A DNA stretch of 64,000 nt from Flavobacteriaceae bacterium (GTDB taxonomy: Bacteria; Bacteroidota; Bacteroidia; Flavobacteriales; Flavobacteriaceae): positions 1-64,000 of the forward strand of contig NZMG01000045.1 in assembly GCA_002694465.1 (NCBI GenBank). The letters run 5' to 3'. The notes beneath the pieces are model-generated. The model was not told where the DNA came from. It searched no databases and worked only from the letters and a program-made list of their open reading frames with translations. Each line of letters starts with the position of its first letter. Positions within the stretch are counted from its first letter, which is position 1. The position numbers and the translations under genes were made by a program. Positions 27,756 through 36,016 of the stretch are shown in pieces.

Positions 27756-27763
27756 TACTTTTG
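27756..27763 (+). promoter_or_regulatory. Bacteroidota -7 promoter box (TACTTTTG)
   Basis: A perfect TAnnTTTG box followed by CA lies 19 bp before the GTG start at 27783, the usual place in this phylum. A clear -33 TTG is not visible at the expected distance. Confidence 0.5.
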
Positions 27764-27782
27764 CACTTTTAAAAACTGAATC

Positions 27783-28241
27783 GTGATTCAAGAACTTATT
27801 ACAGTAATGCTATGGAGTATTTCTCCCTTTGGTGAAGCCAAGGTGGGGATTCCTGTGGGATTGCTTAACGGTACCAATATCTATTTGGTTTTTATTGTAG
27901 CCTTTGCAGCTAACGTATTGGTGTTTCCTATGATGATGTTTTTCTTAGACAAGGTGAATCACTACTTGTTGGGTTGGAATTTCTATAAAAAATCGGCCAT
28001 CTGGGTGGCCAGAAGAGCCAAGACAGGTTCTGGGAATAAAATTCAGAAGTATGGATTTTGGGGATTATTGCTCTTTGTTATGATTCCGTTGCCTGGAACC
28101 GGTGTGTATGCAGGTAGTATTGCGACCTATCTTTTCAAAATTGAAAAGAGCAAAGCATTTTACGCCAACACCATTGGTATCTTTTTGTCATCCTTGATTG
28201 TTTGGGGAACAACTGTTCTTACCATGAAAGGAATTTACTAA
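27783..28241 (+). CDS. Small multidrug export family membrane protein (COG2426-like)
   Basis: The 152-residue protein opens with ELITVMLWSISPFGEAKVGIPVGL; the E-[AL]-[RK]-x-[GA]-[IV]-P motif is the hallmark of the small multidrug export/COG2426 group. It has about four helices and a G-[FW]-W-G-[LI]-x-x-[FL] stretch plus IPLPGTGVYAGS. It belongs to a DedA-like fold of inner-membrane transporters. The start codon is GTG. The transported substrate is unknown. Confidence 0.82.
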   Translation: MIQELITVMLWSISPFGEAKVGIPVGLLNGTNIYLVFIVAFAANVLVFPMMMFFLDKVNHYLLGWNFYKKSAIWVARRAKTGSGNKIQKYGFWGLLLFVMIPLPGTGVYAGSIATYLFKIEKSKAFYANTIGIFLSSLIVWGTTVLTMKGIY

Positions 28242-28389
28242 TGTTCTGCTAGAAAAAGCTCCTGACGTTATTTTTTAAAGTCCATACAGTGTAACATATT
28301 GTAACCATTGTCGTCTTAAAACGTAAGGAATTCGGCAATTTGTTCGTTGCTTCCATTTTCATTTATATTCAATTTAAATACCTAAAGTA

Positions 28390-30060
28390 ATGTGTAAACA
28401 TGCTTGCGTTGTTGTATTCTTATTTTTTAGCACATATACTTTTCAACTTTTAGCTCAATCTTCATGGGATACAGAATCTGCCACCCAATCCAGTGTTATA
28501 GATCGAATAAATTTAGGAATCAACTACCTATCCAAAAAAGAGCACGCCAAATCGATAGAAGAATTGGTGTATGCTCGCGAAGTCTCAATTCAAAACTCAT
28601 GGTATCCTCAGGTTTTCAATGCCACCTTAAACATTGGCACCAATTATTTCTTAATGATGGATTATGGGGAAGCATTTCATTATTACTTACTGGCCTATGA
28701 AACTGCTTTAGCTCATCTTGGGCCAAAGCAGGAAATGCAGGTATTTAATAATGTAGGCGTATTGTACATTGAAGATAAAGATTTTTACAAGGCAAAGGAA
28801 TCCTTCCTTAATGCCTATGAAATTGCCGCACAATTAGGCGACAAAGAGCAAATGGGAGCCTATGCCATAAACCTCGCTTTGGTTGGGAATGAATTGGGGG
28901 AATTGGAATTTTCAGAAAGGTATATAAATGAGGCTTTACCGTTATTGGAGGAATCTCCCAATGTCTTTTTGTTAGGACAAATTGCAAAAGCGGAAAACCT
29001 TTTGTTAAAAGGGGATCTTACCACTGCTGAAAAATTAGCTCTTAGTATTTTACCTAAGATTGAAAATCTTTCTCATTTAAAAGAGCGAATAACAGTAAAC
29101 GATAAAATTTCAGTTTTAATAATTCTAGCAAGGGTATATGAAAAGTTAAATAGGCCCGAAAAAGCACTGGAATTTGCGTTATTGGCACGTTCGTCCGAAA
29201 AAAATATAGAAGCTAGAACTAAAATATACACCTTACTTTCACAGCTTTACAGCCAATCTAGCGATTATGAAAAAGCCATTTCCTATAAGGATTCTGTCAT
29301 TATTGCAACCGATTCCTTATATGCCATAAAGAATGGTATGCTCTTTAAAAGTGAACAATTGAAATTTCAAGTTCAAAACTATAAAAAAGAGCTCATAGAA
29401 AGTAAGGAGTTACTTAAACAAGAAAGACAGTTTTATTATGTCTTAATTATTTGTGTTGTAGTTTTTATGGGTTTTTTGGTTTGGTTTTTTAAGAACACCT
29501 CCCTAAAACATAAACAGCGGAAGAAAATAGTCGAATTGGAATTAGAAAGAGAGAAAAATGAAACTCTTTTAAATGCACAAAAACATCAAGAAAAGGAGGC
29601 TTTAGTATTACTTGAAAGAGAACTTTTAAAGAATGAATTGGATGTAAAAAATAGAGAGCTTACCGCCAAAGCATTGTACCTATCCAGTAAAAACGAACTT
29701 ATAGAGGAGATTGTACAGTCTATATCCAAGAATACTCAAATAGAAAATAATGCCTTATTAAAGAAACAAATTAATGATCTTAAAAAGCATTTGAAAAAGG
29801 ACCGACAATGGGATAGCTTCTTTATTCATTTCGAGGAAGTAAATCAAGGGTTTCTTAATAAGCTAAGAGCACAACATCCCGAATTAACACCTGGAGATAT
29901 TCGTTTTATCACTTTTTTATATATGAACTTAAGTTATAAAGAAATAGCATCCTTATTAAATATTACCCCACAATCTTGTCGAAAAAGAAAGGAACGAATT
30001 TCAAAGAAAATGAATTTGTCTAGTAACACCTCCCTTCATGTGTATCTTTCAAATATATAA
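28390..30060 (+). CDS. TPR-containing membrane regulator with C-terminal LuxR-like HTH
   Basis: The 556-residue protein has an N-terminal signal segment (residues about 5-22) and five or six tetratricopeptide repeats through residue 310 (VFNNVGVLYIEDKDFYKAKESF and similar). One membrane helix lies at about 345-365 (YYVLIICVVVFMGFLVWFF). A coiled coil and a C-terminal HTH (LTPGDIRFITFLYMNLSYKEIASLL, then NITPQSCRKRKERI) follow. The architecture is the Bacteroidota periplasmic-TPR/cytoplasmic-HTH regulator. It may control the T9SS protein gene that starts 154 bp downstream. Confidence 0.85.
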   Translation: MCKHACVVVFLFFSTYTFQLLAQSSWDTESATQSSVIDRINLGINYLSKKEHAKSIEELVYAREVSIQNSWYPQVFNATLNIGTNYFLMMDYGEAFHYYLLAYETALAHLGPKQEMQVFNNVGVLYIEDKDFYKAKESFLNAYEIAAQLGDKEQMGAYAINLALVGNELGELEFSERYINEALPLLEESPNVFLLGQIAKAENLLLKGDLTTAEKLALSILPKIENLSHLKERITVNDKISVLIILARVYEKLNRPEKALEFALLARSSEKNIEARTKIYTLLSQLYSQSSDYEKAISYKDSVIIATDSLYAIKNGMLFKSEQLKFQVQNYKKELIESKELLKQERQFYYVLIICVVVFMGFLVWFFKNTSLKHKQRKKIVELELEREKNETLLNAQKHQEKEALVLLERELLKNELDVKNRELTAKALYLSSKNELIEEIVQSISKNTQIENNALLKKQINDLKKHLKKDRQWDSFFIHFEEVNQGFLNKLRAQHPELTPGDIRFITFLYMNLSYKEIASLLNITPQSCRKRKERISKKMNLSSNTSLHVYLSNI

Positions 30061-30214
30061 ACCCGTGTCACGAAATTGCTAACCATATGTCACAAAATGT
30101 CCCACTTTTTTCCAATGAATAATACGCCGGAAATTTAAATTTATCGTTCAATTTTCTAAACAGTATAATTGAACACAAATTAGTAATAACCTATTTTATT
30201 TTAAAAACGATTAA

Positions 30215-31705
30215 ATGAAAAAAACAAACATTACAAAAAGTATTATTATCCTAGGTTGCTTATTTGGGATTACAACCTCCAAAGCTCAATTTACACAGAG
30301 CGCAAAAATTGTAAGTGAAAATAGAGAAAGTCGTGCAGAGTACGGCACTTCTGTTGCTATTAGCAACGAATTTGCAATGGTTGGTGCTTCGCGCGAAACC
30401 ATTGCTTCAGGTGCTGCCTATATCTACGGGAAAGATATTGACGGGAATTGGAATTTTACACAAAGGCTCGAAGCTTTCGATCCTAATGAAGGTGCAGAGT
30501 TTGGTGGGGGCGCAAAATTTTCAGATGATTATCTTGTGGTTGCCGCCGGAAGGGCTGATGTAAACGGATTGCAGAGAACAGGGGCACTATATGTTTACGA
30601 TTATCAAAATAACAACTGGGAATATAGCACGAAACTTGTGGCTTCAGACTTGAGTGCTGAAGCGAAGTTGGGAATGAATCCTACGTCGTTGGATGCTGAA
30701 GGAAATACCATTGTTGCTGGAGCTCCAGGAGATAATTCTTGGACGGGTGCAGCGTATGTATTTACGAATAATGGAGGTACTTGGGAAGAAGCGCAAAAAA
30801 TAGTAAGCCCATCACCTCAACCCTCAGATGTTTTTGGAATAGGCGTTTCTATCTCTGGTGACTATTTAGCCATAGGAGCTAATGAGGTAGACGGACGTAA
30901 GGGTGCTGTATATATGTATTTAAAGGATGTAAATGGAGTTTGGGAATATGTGCAAACATTGGTAGCATCTGACGCAACAGACGATTCTTTCTTTGGCACT
31001 TCGGTAAGTATATCTGGGGACCAATTAGTAGTAGGTGCTTATGGAATGAACCTAGAAGAAGGAGCGGCATATGTGTTTGAAAAGGATGCTCAAGGAACAT
31101 GGGTAGAAGTCCAAAAACTTATGGGAAATGCTACCACAGAAGCTGCTCAGTATGGTTGGGATACCGATATTCAATCCAATATAATTATGGTAAGCGCACC
31201 ACACATCTTCGGATTTGAATCAGGAGAGGTTTATTTCTATAAGAAAGACACCAATGGTTCATGGGTGGAAGATCAAATTGTTCTTGGAAACGACACCGTA
31301 GGGGAGGACTTTTACGGTTGGAGTGTTGCTATGCACGAGCAGCAATTAATTGTTGGAGCCCCTTGGGAAGACCACGATGCCAATGGAGGGGATGAGATAG
31401 ACCGTGCCGGATCTGCCTATATTTTTGATAATCCTAATATCTTGGGTGGTTTACCAAATAATACCTTAAATAGCTTTACAGTGTATCCAGTTCCTGCCAA
31501 AAACAGTATCACTATTGAGTCTGTTAACGCTATTTCAAAAGTTGTGATAAGTAATCAATTAGGAATGACCCTAAGCGTTGAAAGTGTTGCAGATATTAAA
31601 GAACATACCTTTGATATTTCGTCGTTTACAGAAGGAGTCTATTTTATAAAAGTGTACCACACAGATGGCAAAAAATCGACACAGAAAATTGTGAAAATGA
31701 ACTAA
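30215..31705 (+). CDS. FG-GAP repeat protein with type IX secretion sorting domain
   Basis: It has a signal peptide (residues 1-25, ending SKAQ), then about seven FG-GAP-like blades of the pattern FGxSVSISGDxLVVGA...GAAYVFEKD, forming an integrin-type beta-propeller. The last 75 residues (NTLNSFTVYPVPAKNSITI to KKSTQKIVKMN) are a type-A T9SS C-terminal domain with VYPVPAKN and GVYFIKV. It is therefore exported across the outer membrane and anchored or released. The role is unknown, perhaps adhesion or polysaccharide binding. Confidence 0.92.
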   Translation: MKKTNITKSIIILGCLFGITTSKAQFTQSAKIVSENRESRAEYGTSVAISNEFAMVGASRETIASGAAYIYGKDIDGNWNFTQRLEAFDPNEGAEFGGGAKFSDDYLVVAAGRADVNGLQRTGALYVYDYQNNNWEYSTKLVASDLSAEAKLGMNPTSLDAEGNTIVAGAPGDNSWTGAAYVFTNNGGTWEEAQKIVSPSPQPSDVFGIGVSISGDYLAIGANEVDGRKGAVYMYLKDVNGVWEYVQTLVASDATDDSFFGTSVSISGDQLVVGAYGMNLEEGAAYVFEKDAQGTWVEVQKLMGNATTEAAQYGWDTDIQSNIIMVSAPHIFGFESGEVYFYKKDTNGSWVEDQIVLGNDTVGEDFYGWSVAMHEQQLIVGAPWEDHDANGGDEIDRAGSAYIFDNPNILGGLPNNTLNSFTVYPVPAKNSITIESVNAISKVVISNQLGMTLSVESVADIKEHTFDISSFTEGVYFIKVYHTDGKKSTQKIVKMN

Positions 31706-31727
31706 AGTGTGTTTTTTGTTTGTTAAC

Positions 31728-31760
31728 AAAAAGGCTGTCTTATTTTGGGCAGCCTTTTTA
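31728..31760. terminator. Rho-independent terminator, bidirectional
   Basis: An AAAAAGGCTGtC / GggCAGCCTTTTT stem (31728-31739 with 31748-31760, one G-U pair) lies 22 bp after the T9SS gene stop. The flanking A/T runs let it stop transcription on both strands. It is 26 bp outside the proposed left attachment site, so before the insertion it would also have terminated mnmE. Confidence 0.85.
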
Positions 31761-31786
31761 TTTATAGACGCACACCGAAAAGTAAT

Positions 31787-31802
31787 TTACTTCCCAATAC
31801 AA
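31787..31802 (-). other. Candidate left attachment core: remnant of an mnmE 3' end
   Basis: On the minus strand the bases read TGT ATT GGG AAG TAA, that is Cys-Ile-Gly-Lys-stop, the conserved MnmE C-terminus. It matches 13 of 16 bases of the real mnmE end at 54348-54363. The three differences are all synonymous third-base or stop-codon changes. No other mnmE sequence surrounds it. It is in direct repeat with the right-hand copy, as attL/attR cores should be. Confidence 0.65.
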
Positions 31803-31843
31803 TATCTTGTAAACCCTATAAACATTAGGGTAGTGGGGTTAGA

Positions 31844-31860
31844 GGTGTAAAAAAGGTGTG
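31844..31860 (+). repeat. Paired GGTGTR boxes, left end of the element
   Basis: GGTGTA (31844-31849) and GGTGTG (31855-31860) start 11 bp apart. The same pair with the same spacing occurs near the right end (54221-54237), with 13 of 17 bases identical. They may be arm-type sites for the recombinase or its directionality factor. Confidence 0.5.
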
Positions 31861-32307
31861 CTCTTTTGCTTTCTTTTGTTAGATTTTTTTCTGTTGATAT
31901 CTTTTATTAAACGATAAACCTTTCTTCATCAATTTTAGATTCATAAAATGTTACTTTACAAAACTACTAAAAAAGAAGGAAAATAAGACTTCAGTTCTCT
32001 AAAGGTCAATTTCATCTATCCAGTTTTATAAAACGACCTTTTTATCGAACCATTTGTTTTATTTTTACTTACGTGTCAAAGTTTAAATAAACAAAGTATT
32101 TCATATAAAGGGTGATTGTTTTAATAAAAATAAGCGAAATGTTCTAATTTAAAGGAATTTTATTATGAATTAATAACAATAATAGTTAAACATTTTCATA
32201 ATTTATATATTCATTGCTTATTTTTTATCAAAAATGTAATAAAAATTTTGTAGAGAGAGAAAAACTTTTTATATTCGGAATTTATTTTTAATAAAAACCA
32301 ACATTTT
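31861..32307. other. Leader and upstream region of the hydrogenase operon
   Basis: This 447-bp AT-rich stretch has no supported gene. It holds the hydrogenase promoter, which I could not place with confidence. A loose inverted repeat, AAAGGTC (32002-32008) with GACCTTT (about 32036-32042) followed by more T, could be a weak terminator or leader structure. A small ACCCTA/TAGGGT inverted repeat lies just upstream at 31813-31831. Confidence 0.5.
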
Positions 32308-33267
32308 ATGGCAAACGTTTTATGGTTACAAGGTGGAGCATGTAGTGGTAATACTATGTCCTTTCTTAATGCGGAAGAACCAACCGTAGTAGAACTCATT
32401 ACTGATTTTGGTCTTAATATACTTTGGCATCCAACAACAGGATTGCAAATAGGAGATCAAGTTCAGGATTTATTAAAAGACATTATTTCTGGAAAGGAGC
32501 AAATGGATATTTTGGTTTATGAAGGTTCACTGATAGAAGGCCCTAATGGGACTGGGTCGATGAACTATTTTGCAGATCGTCCAATGAAAGATTGGATTAA
32601 AGAACTTTCTGAAGTAGCAGGTTATGTCGTTGCCATAGGAGATTGTGCCACTTGGGGAGGAATTCCGGCAGTACCACCAAATCCAAGTGAATCTACTGGG
32701 TTACAATTTCATAAGAAGAATAAAGGTGGGTTTTTTGGGGCTGACTATATTTCAAAAGGTGGATTACCTGTTATAAATATTCCAGGTTGCCCAGCGCATC
32801 CAGATTGGATTACTCAAATTTTAGTGGCTATTGCGGTTGGTAGAATTGGAGATGTTCAAATTGATGAATTCCATCGTCCAAAAACATTCTTTACAAACTT
32901 TGTTCAAGATGGATGTACTAATGTTACCAATTTCGCTCAAAAGGTTGATGGTAATTTTGGTAAACGTGGTGGATGTCTGTTCTATGAAGTTGGATGTCGC
33001 GGACCAATGACAAGAGCAAGTTGTAATAATATTTTGTGGAATAGGCAATCAAGTAAAACGCGATCTAATCATCCCTGTTTAGGATGCACAGAGCCAGGTT
33101 TTCCACATCACGATCTTAAAAAAGGAAGTGTTTTTAATACCATGAAGTACCTTGGTGTATTACCAAAAGAGGTGCCACATGGAAGAACAAAGTTAGCCTA
33201 TTATATGGAAGCTGGTTTCCAAAAGATGATGCCAAAAAACCATAGAATTATGGAAACATCTAAATAA
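32308..33267 (+). CDS. hupS: [NiFe] hydrogenase small subunit, group 2a (cyanobacterial HupS/Huc type)
   Basis: The 319-residue protein starts directly with NVLWLQGGACSGNTMSFLN and has no Tat signal peptide, so the enzyme stays in the cytoplasm. The sequence follows cyanobacterial HupS closely (RPMKDW, GDCATWGGIPA, INIPGCPAHPDW, GCRGPMT). It has exactly nine cysteines: 12, 113, 161; 203, 223, 230; 239, 257, 260. Asn15 replaces the second Cys of the proximal CxxC, and Gln200 stands where group 1 enzymes have His. This fits three [3Fe-4S] clusters as described for mycobacterial Huc. It passes electrons from the active site toward the respiratory chain. Confidence 0.95.
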   Translation: MANVLWLQGGACSGNTMSFLNAEEPTVVELITDFGLNILWHPTTGLQIGDQVQDLLKDIISGKEQMDILVYEGSLIEGPNGTGSMNYFADRPMKDWIKELSEVAGYVVAIGDCATWGGIPAVPPNPSESTGLQFHKKNKGGFFGADYISKGGLPVINIPGCPAHPDWITQILVAIAVGRIGDVQIDEFHRPKTFFTNFVQDGCTNVTNFAQKVDGNFGKRGGCLFYEVGCRGPMTRASCNNILWNRQSSKTRSNHPCLGCTEPGFPHHDLKKGSVFNTMKYLGVLPKEVPHGRTKLAYYMEAGFQKMMPKNHRIMETSK

Positions 33268-33284
33268 TTATTAAAAAATTAAAA

Positions 33285-34877
33285 ATGTCTGTTAAAGAAT
33301 TAAATATATCTCCAGTAGGTCGTGTTGAAGGCGATTTAGATGTAAAAGTTTACATTGATAATGGAAAAGTTACAAGAGCACATACTCAAGCAGCAATGTT
33401 TAGAGGTTTTGAGAAAATAATGGCAGGTAAAGATCCTCAATCAGGACTTATAGTTACACCAAGAATTTGCGGAATTTGTGGAGGTTCACATCTATATTGT
33501 GCGTCTTCTGCTTTAGATACAGCTTGGGGAACTAAACTATCTCCAAATGCGTTATTATTAAGAGCTATTGGTCAGGCTTCAGAAACCCTTCAGAGTATTC
33601 CAAGATGGTACTATGCAATTTTTGCAACCGATTTAGCAAATAAAAAATATGCAAATAAGCCTTTATATAAGGAGGTTGTTGAACGTTGGTCCGCATATGT
33701 TGGAACAACATTTCAAAAAGGATTAACAGCAAGTGCACTTCCAGTGCAAATTTATGCTTTGTTTGGTGGTCAATGGCCACATTCAAGTTATATGGTTCCT
33801 GGCGGTGTAATGTGTGCGCCAACTTTAAAAGATATTACAAGGGCTCATGCTATTTTAGCACAGTTTAAAAACGACTGGTTAGAACCTATTTGGTTAGGTT
33901 GTTCTATTGAGCGTTATATGGAAATCAAATCATGGGATGACATGTTAGCTTGGGTAGAAGAAAACGAATCGCACAAGAATAGTGATTTAGGTTTGCTAAT
34001 AAGAGCTGGTATTGAGTTTGGATTGGATAAATTCGGACAAGGAGTTGGTAAATTTTTAGCAACTGGTACGTACCTTCATAAAGACAGGTATAACAACCCT
34101 ACAATTGAGGGAAGAAATGATGCATTAATAAGTTCAAGTGGATTCTTTGATGGAGAGAACTGGAATGAGTTTGATCATTTAAAGGTGAGTGAACATGTTA
34201 AGCATTCTTGGTATGACAATCAAGAAGACGGTCTTCATCCTTGGGATGAACCATTACCTACACCAGCAAAATCTCAGGTATTGCATGATACAGATTTTGA
34301 TGGACAATACTCTTGGTCGAAATCGCCGAGATATGATGGGCATGCATGTGAGACTGGACCTTTAGCTCGTGTTGTAATGAATGCAAACCCAAATAATAAA
34401 GAACATCAAATTAAAGACCCATTATTTGGAGATATAATTAAAAAATTAGGGCCAAGTGTATTTACTCGAGTTCTAGCTCGTGTACATGAAGCACCAAGAA
34501 TCTATAAATTTATTGAACAATGGCTATCTGAAATAGATCTTGATGGTATCTTTTATAATAAGCCAATTGAAAAAGATGGGAAAGGTTTTGGAGCAACAGA
34601 AGCTGCTAGAGGAGCTTTGGCTCATTGGATTGAAATTAAAGATGGTGTTATAAAGAATTATCAAGTTATGGCGCCTACGACATGGAATGTAGGTCCGAAT
34701 GATGCCAATGGGAATCCAGGACCAATTGAAAGTGCTTTAACGGGTATTGAAATTGAAGACCCGTCCGATCCAGTTGAAGTTGGTATTGTGGCGCGTTCAT
34801 TCGATTCATGTTTAGTTTGTACTGTACATGCACATGATGAAAAAAGTGGTGTCGAATTATCAAAATTCAAATTGTAA
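33285..34877 (+). CDS. hupL: [NiFe] hydrogenase large subunit, group 2a
   Basis: The 530-residue catalytic subunit has the first Ni-Fe cysteine pair in TPRICGICGGSH (Cys62, Cys65) and the second in SFDSCLVCTVH (Cys509, Cys512). A 15-residue tail after His515 should be cut off by the endopeptidase encoded downstream. It splits H2 at the NiFe(CN)2CO centre. It is 17 bp downstream of the small subunit in one operon. A strong hairpin after the stop separates it from the accessory genes. The L1 and L2 forms support group 2a; a tree would settle the subgroup. Confidence 0.95.
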   Translation: MSVKELNISPVGRVEGDLDVKVYIDNGKVTRAHTQAAMFRGFEKIMAGKDPQSGLIVTPRICGICGGSHLYCASSALDTAWGTKLSPNALLLRAIGQASETLQSIPRWYYAIFATDLANKKYANKPLYKEVVERWSAYVGTTFQKGLTASALPVQIYALFGGQWPHSSYMVPGGVMCAPTLKDITRAHAILAQFKNDWLEPIWLGCSIERYMEIKSWDDMLAWVEENESHKNSDLGLLIRAGIEFGLDKFGQGVGKFLATGTYLHKDRYNNPTIEGRNDALISSSGFFDGENWNEFDHLKVSEHVKHSWYDNQEDGLHPWDEPLPTPAKSQVLHDTDFDGQYSWSKSPRYDGHACETGPLARVVMNANPNNKEHQIKDPLFGDIIKKLGPSVFTRVLARVHEAPRIYKFIEQWLSEIDLDGIFYNKPIEKDGKGFGATEAARGALAHWIEIKDGVIKNYQVMAPTTWNVGPNDANGNPGPIESALTGIEIEDPSDPVEVGIVARSFDSCLVCTVHAHDEKSGVELSKFKL

Positions 34878-34902
34878 CACGTACAATATAAAATAGTTAC
34901 AT

Positions 34903-34938
34903 AAAACTTTCTTAAGGTAGTACTTAAGAAAGTTTTTT
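34903..34938 (+). terminator. Perfect 14-bp hairpin between structural and accessory genes
   Basis: AAAACTTTCTTAAG (34903-34916), a 6-nt loop and its exact complement (34923-34936) run into a T tract. It lies between hupL and the endopeptidase gene. It probably acts as a leaky terminator or RNA-processing site, so the subunits are made in excess over the maturation proteins. Confidence 0.8.
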
Positions 34939-34956
34939 AATTTTAAACAAATATAG

Positions 34957-35436
34957 ATGCAAATTGCAATCATGGGCTTTGGAAACCCAGTACGTAGTGA
35001 TGATGGTATAGGAATGTATGTCATTGAAAAACTAAAGAAGCATATTGGAGATAATGATGCCATCAATATTTTTGATATGGGAACAGCAGCTTTTGAAGTA
35101 TTGTTTAGTTTGAAAGGAAATCAAAAAATAATTTTAGTTGATGCTGCTCTAAATACGAATGAACCTGTTGGCACATTATTTAAAGTTCCCGCAGAGGAAG
35201 TGTTGAGAGCACCACAAGAAGACCCTTTGGTTTTTCTACATGGTATGAAATGGAATCAAGCCTTATCCTATGCTAAAAAAATTCTACAAGATGAGTACCC
35301 AGATGATATTCAGGTGTATTTAATTGCTATAGAAAACACAAAATTAGAAGTGGAATTAAGTAATGCTGTTAAGCTTGCGGGAGATAAAGTTGTTGATCAT
35401 ATTTTAGATGAATTGAAAGTATTGGAAGTATTGTGA
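34957..35436 (+). CDS. hupD: Hydrogenase maturation endopeptidase (HupD/HyaD family)
   Basis: The 159-residue protein begins with IAIMGFGNPVRSDDGIG, the conserved start of the family, with the nickel-binding acid in the DDG stretch. A second acid follows in FDMGTAAFEV, and the LHGMKW segment provides a likely His ligand. It removes the C-terminal tail of the large subunit once nickel is in place. It lies 20 bp after the hairpin that follows hupL and overlaps the next small gene by 4 bp. Confidence 0.92.
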   Translation: MQIAIMGFGNPVRSDDGIGMYVIEKLKKHIGDNDAINIFDMGTAAFEVLFSLKGNQKIILVDAALNTNEPVGTLFKVPAEEVLRAPQEDPLVFLHGMKWNQALSYAKKILQDEYPDDIQVYLIAIENTKLEVELSNAVKLAGDKVVDHILDELKVLEVL

Positions 35437-35750
35437 ACGAAAAAGTGACATTAATATCGTCTCATATTTTTTTGGATAGTGAATTGGTTAAAACTGTTTT
35501 TAATAATATTCATTATGCCTATGTTACCTATGTAAAAGCTCAAGAACGATTGCTGATTACTCCAGTAAGTAGCCAATGGTTTGTAAAAATGTATGAGCCA
35601 ACACAGTTTTTGTTAAAATCAAGAAACCTAAAAGGAGACAGAACTATAGCAATTCGAGAAATTTTAATTGATAATGATTTGGATATGACAGATAGAGTAC
35701 TTGATTTTGAAGTGATTGAAAAGACAAATCTTATAAAAGTTAATATATAA
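35433..35750 (+). CDS. Small hydrogenase-locus protein of unknown function (105 aa)
   Basis: A GTG start overlaps the endopeptidase stop, and the gene ends 1 bp into the next one, so it is translationally coupled. The 105-residue soluble protein has no membrane segment, no cysteine and no motif I recognise; a basic stretch (LKSRNLKGDRT) is in the middle. Its fixed place between hupD and the other accessory genes suggests a role in assembly or electron transfer of the group 2a enzyme. That is only an inference. Confidence 0.7.
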   Translation: MNEKVTLISSHIFLDSELVKTVFNNIHYAYVTYVKAQERLLITPVSSQWFVKMYEPTQFLLKSRNLKGDRTIAIREILIDNDLDMTDRVLDFEVIEKTNLIKVNI

Positions 35751-36016
35751 TGCCAAAACGAAATGACCCAAACGATGCTTGGTTATTAGATGCCGAAGTG
35801 CAGTATAAAATTGAAGAGATTAATAGTAGGTGGGAAGTATCATTGGTGTTTATTGATACAAAAGACCCTAATCATTTTCTCATACAGAAGATAGGAGATT
35901 ATAGGTCGAAGCGATTAGCAGAAGTTTATGCCAAAAATATGCAACAAACAGCGGCAAAAGATATTAGGGGAACACAAAAAGTAAACAATGATGATTACAA
36001 TATTAACAGCAACTAA
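35750..36016 (+). CDS. Small hydrogenase-locus protein of unknown function (88 aa)
   Basis: The 88-residue soluble protein has a VSLVFIDTKDPNHFLIQKIGDYRSKRLAEVYAKNM core that looks like a small alpha/beta fold (strand, strand, helix). It is coupled by overlaps of 1 bp upstream and 29 bp downstream (the latter with the TPR gene). No metal-binding or membrane motif is visible. The overlaps and position indicate that it belongs to the hydrogenase operon; its job is unknown. Confidence 0.7.
   Translation: MPKRNDPNDAWLLDAEVQYKIEEINSRWEVSLVFIDTKDPNHFLIQKIGDYRSKRLAEVYAKNMQQTAAKDIRGTQKVNNDDYNINSN

Noticed and set aside
32210..32260. Hydrogenase promoter at a near-consensus AAATTTTG box
   Set aside because: One mismatch to TAnnTTTG and the nearest TTG is 26 bp away, too far for the known spacing.
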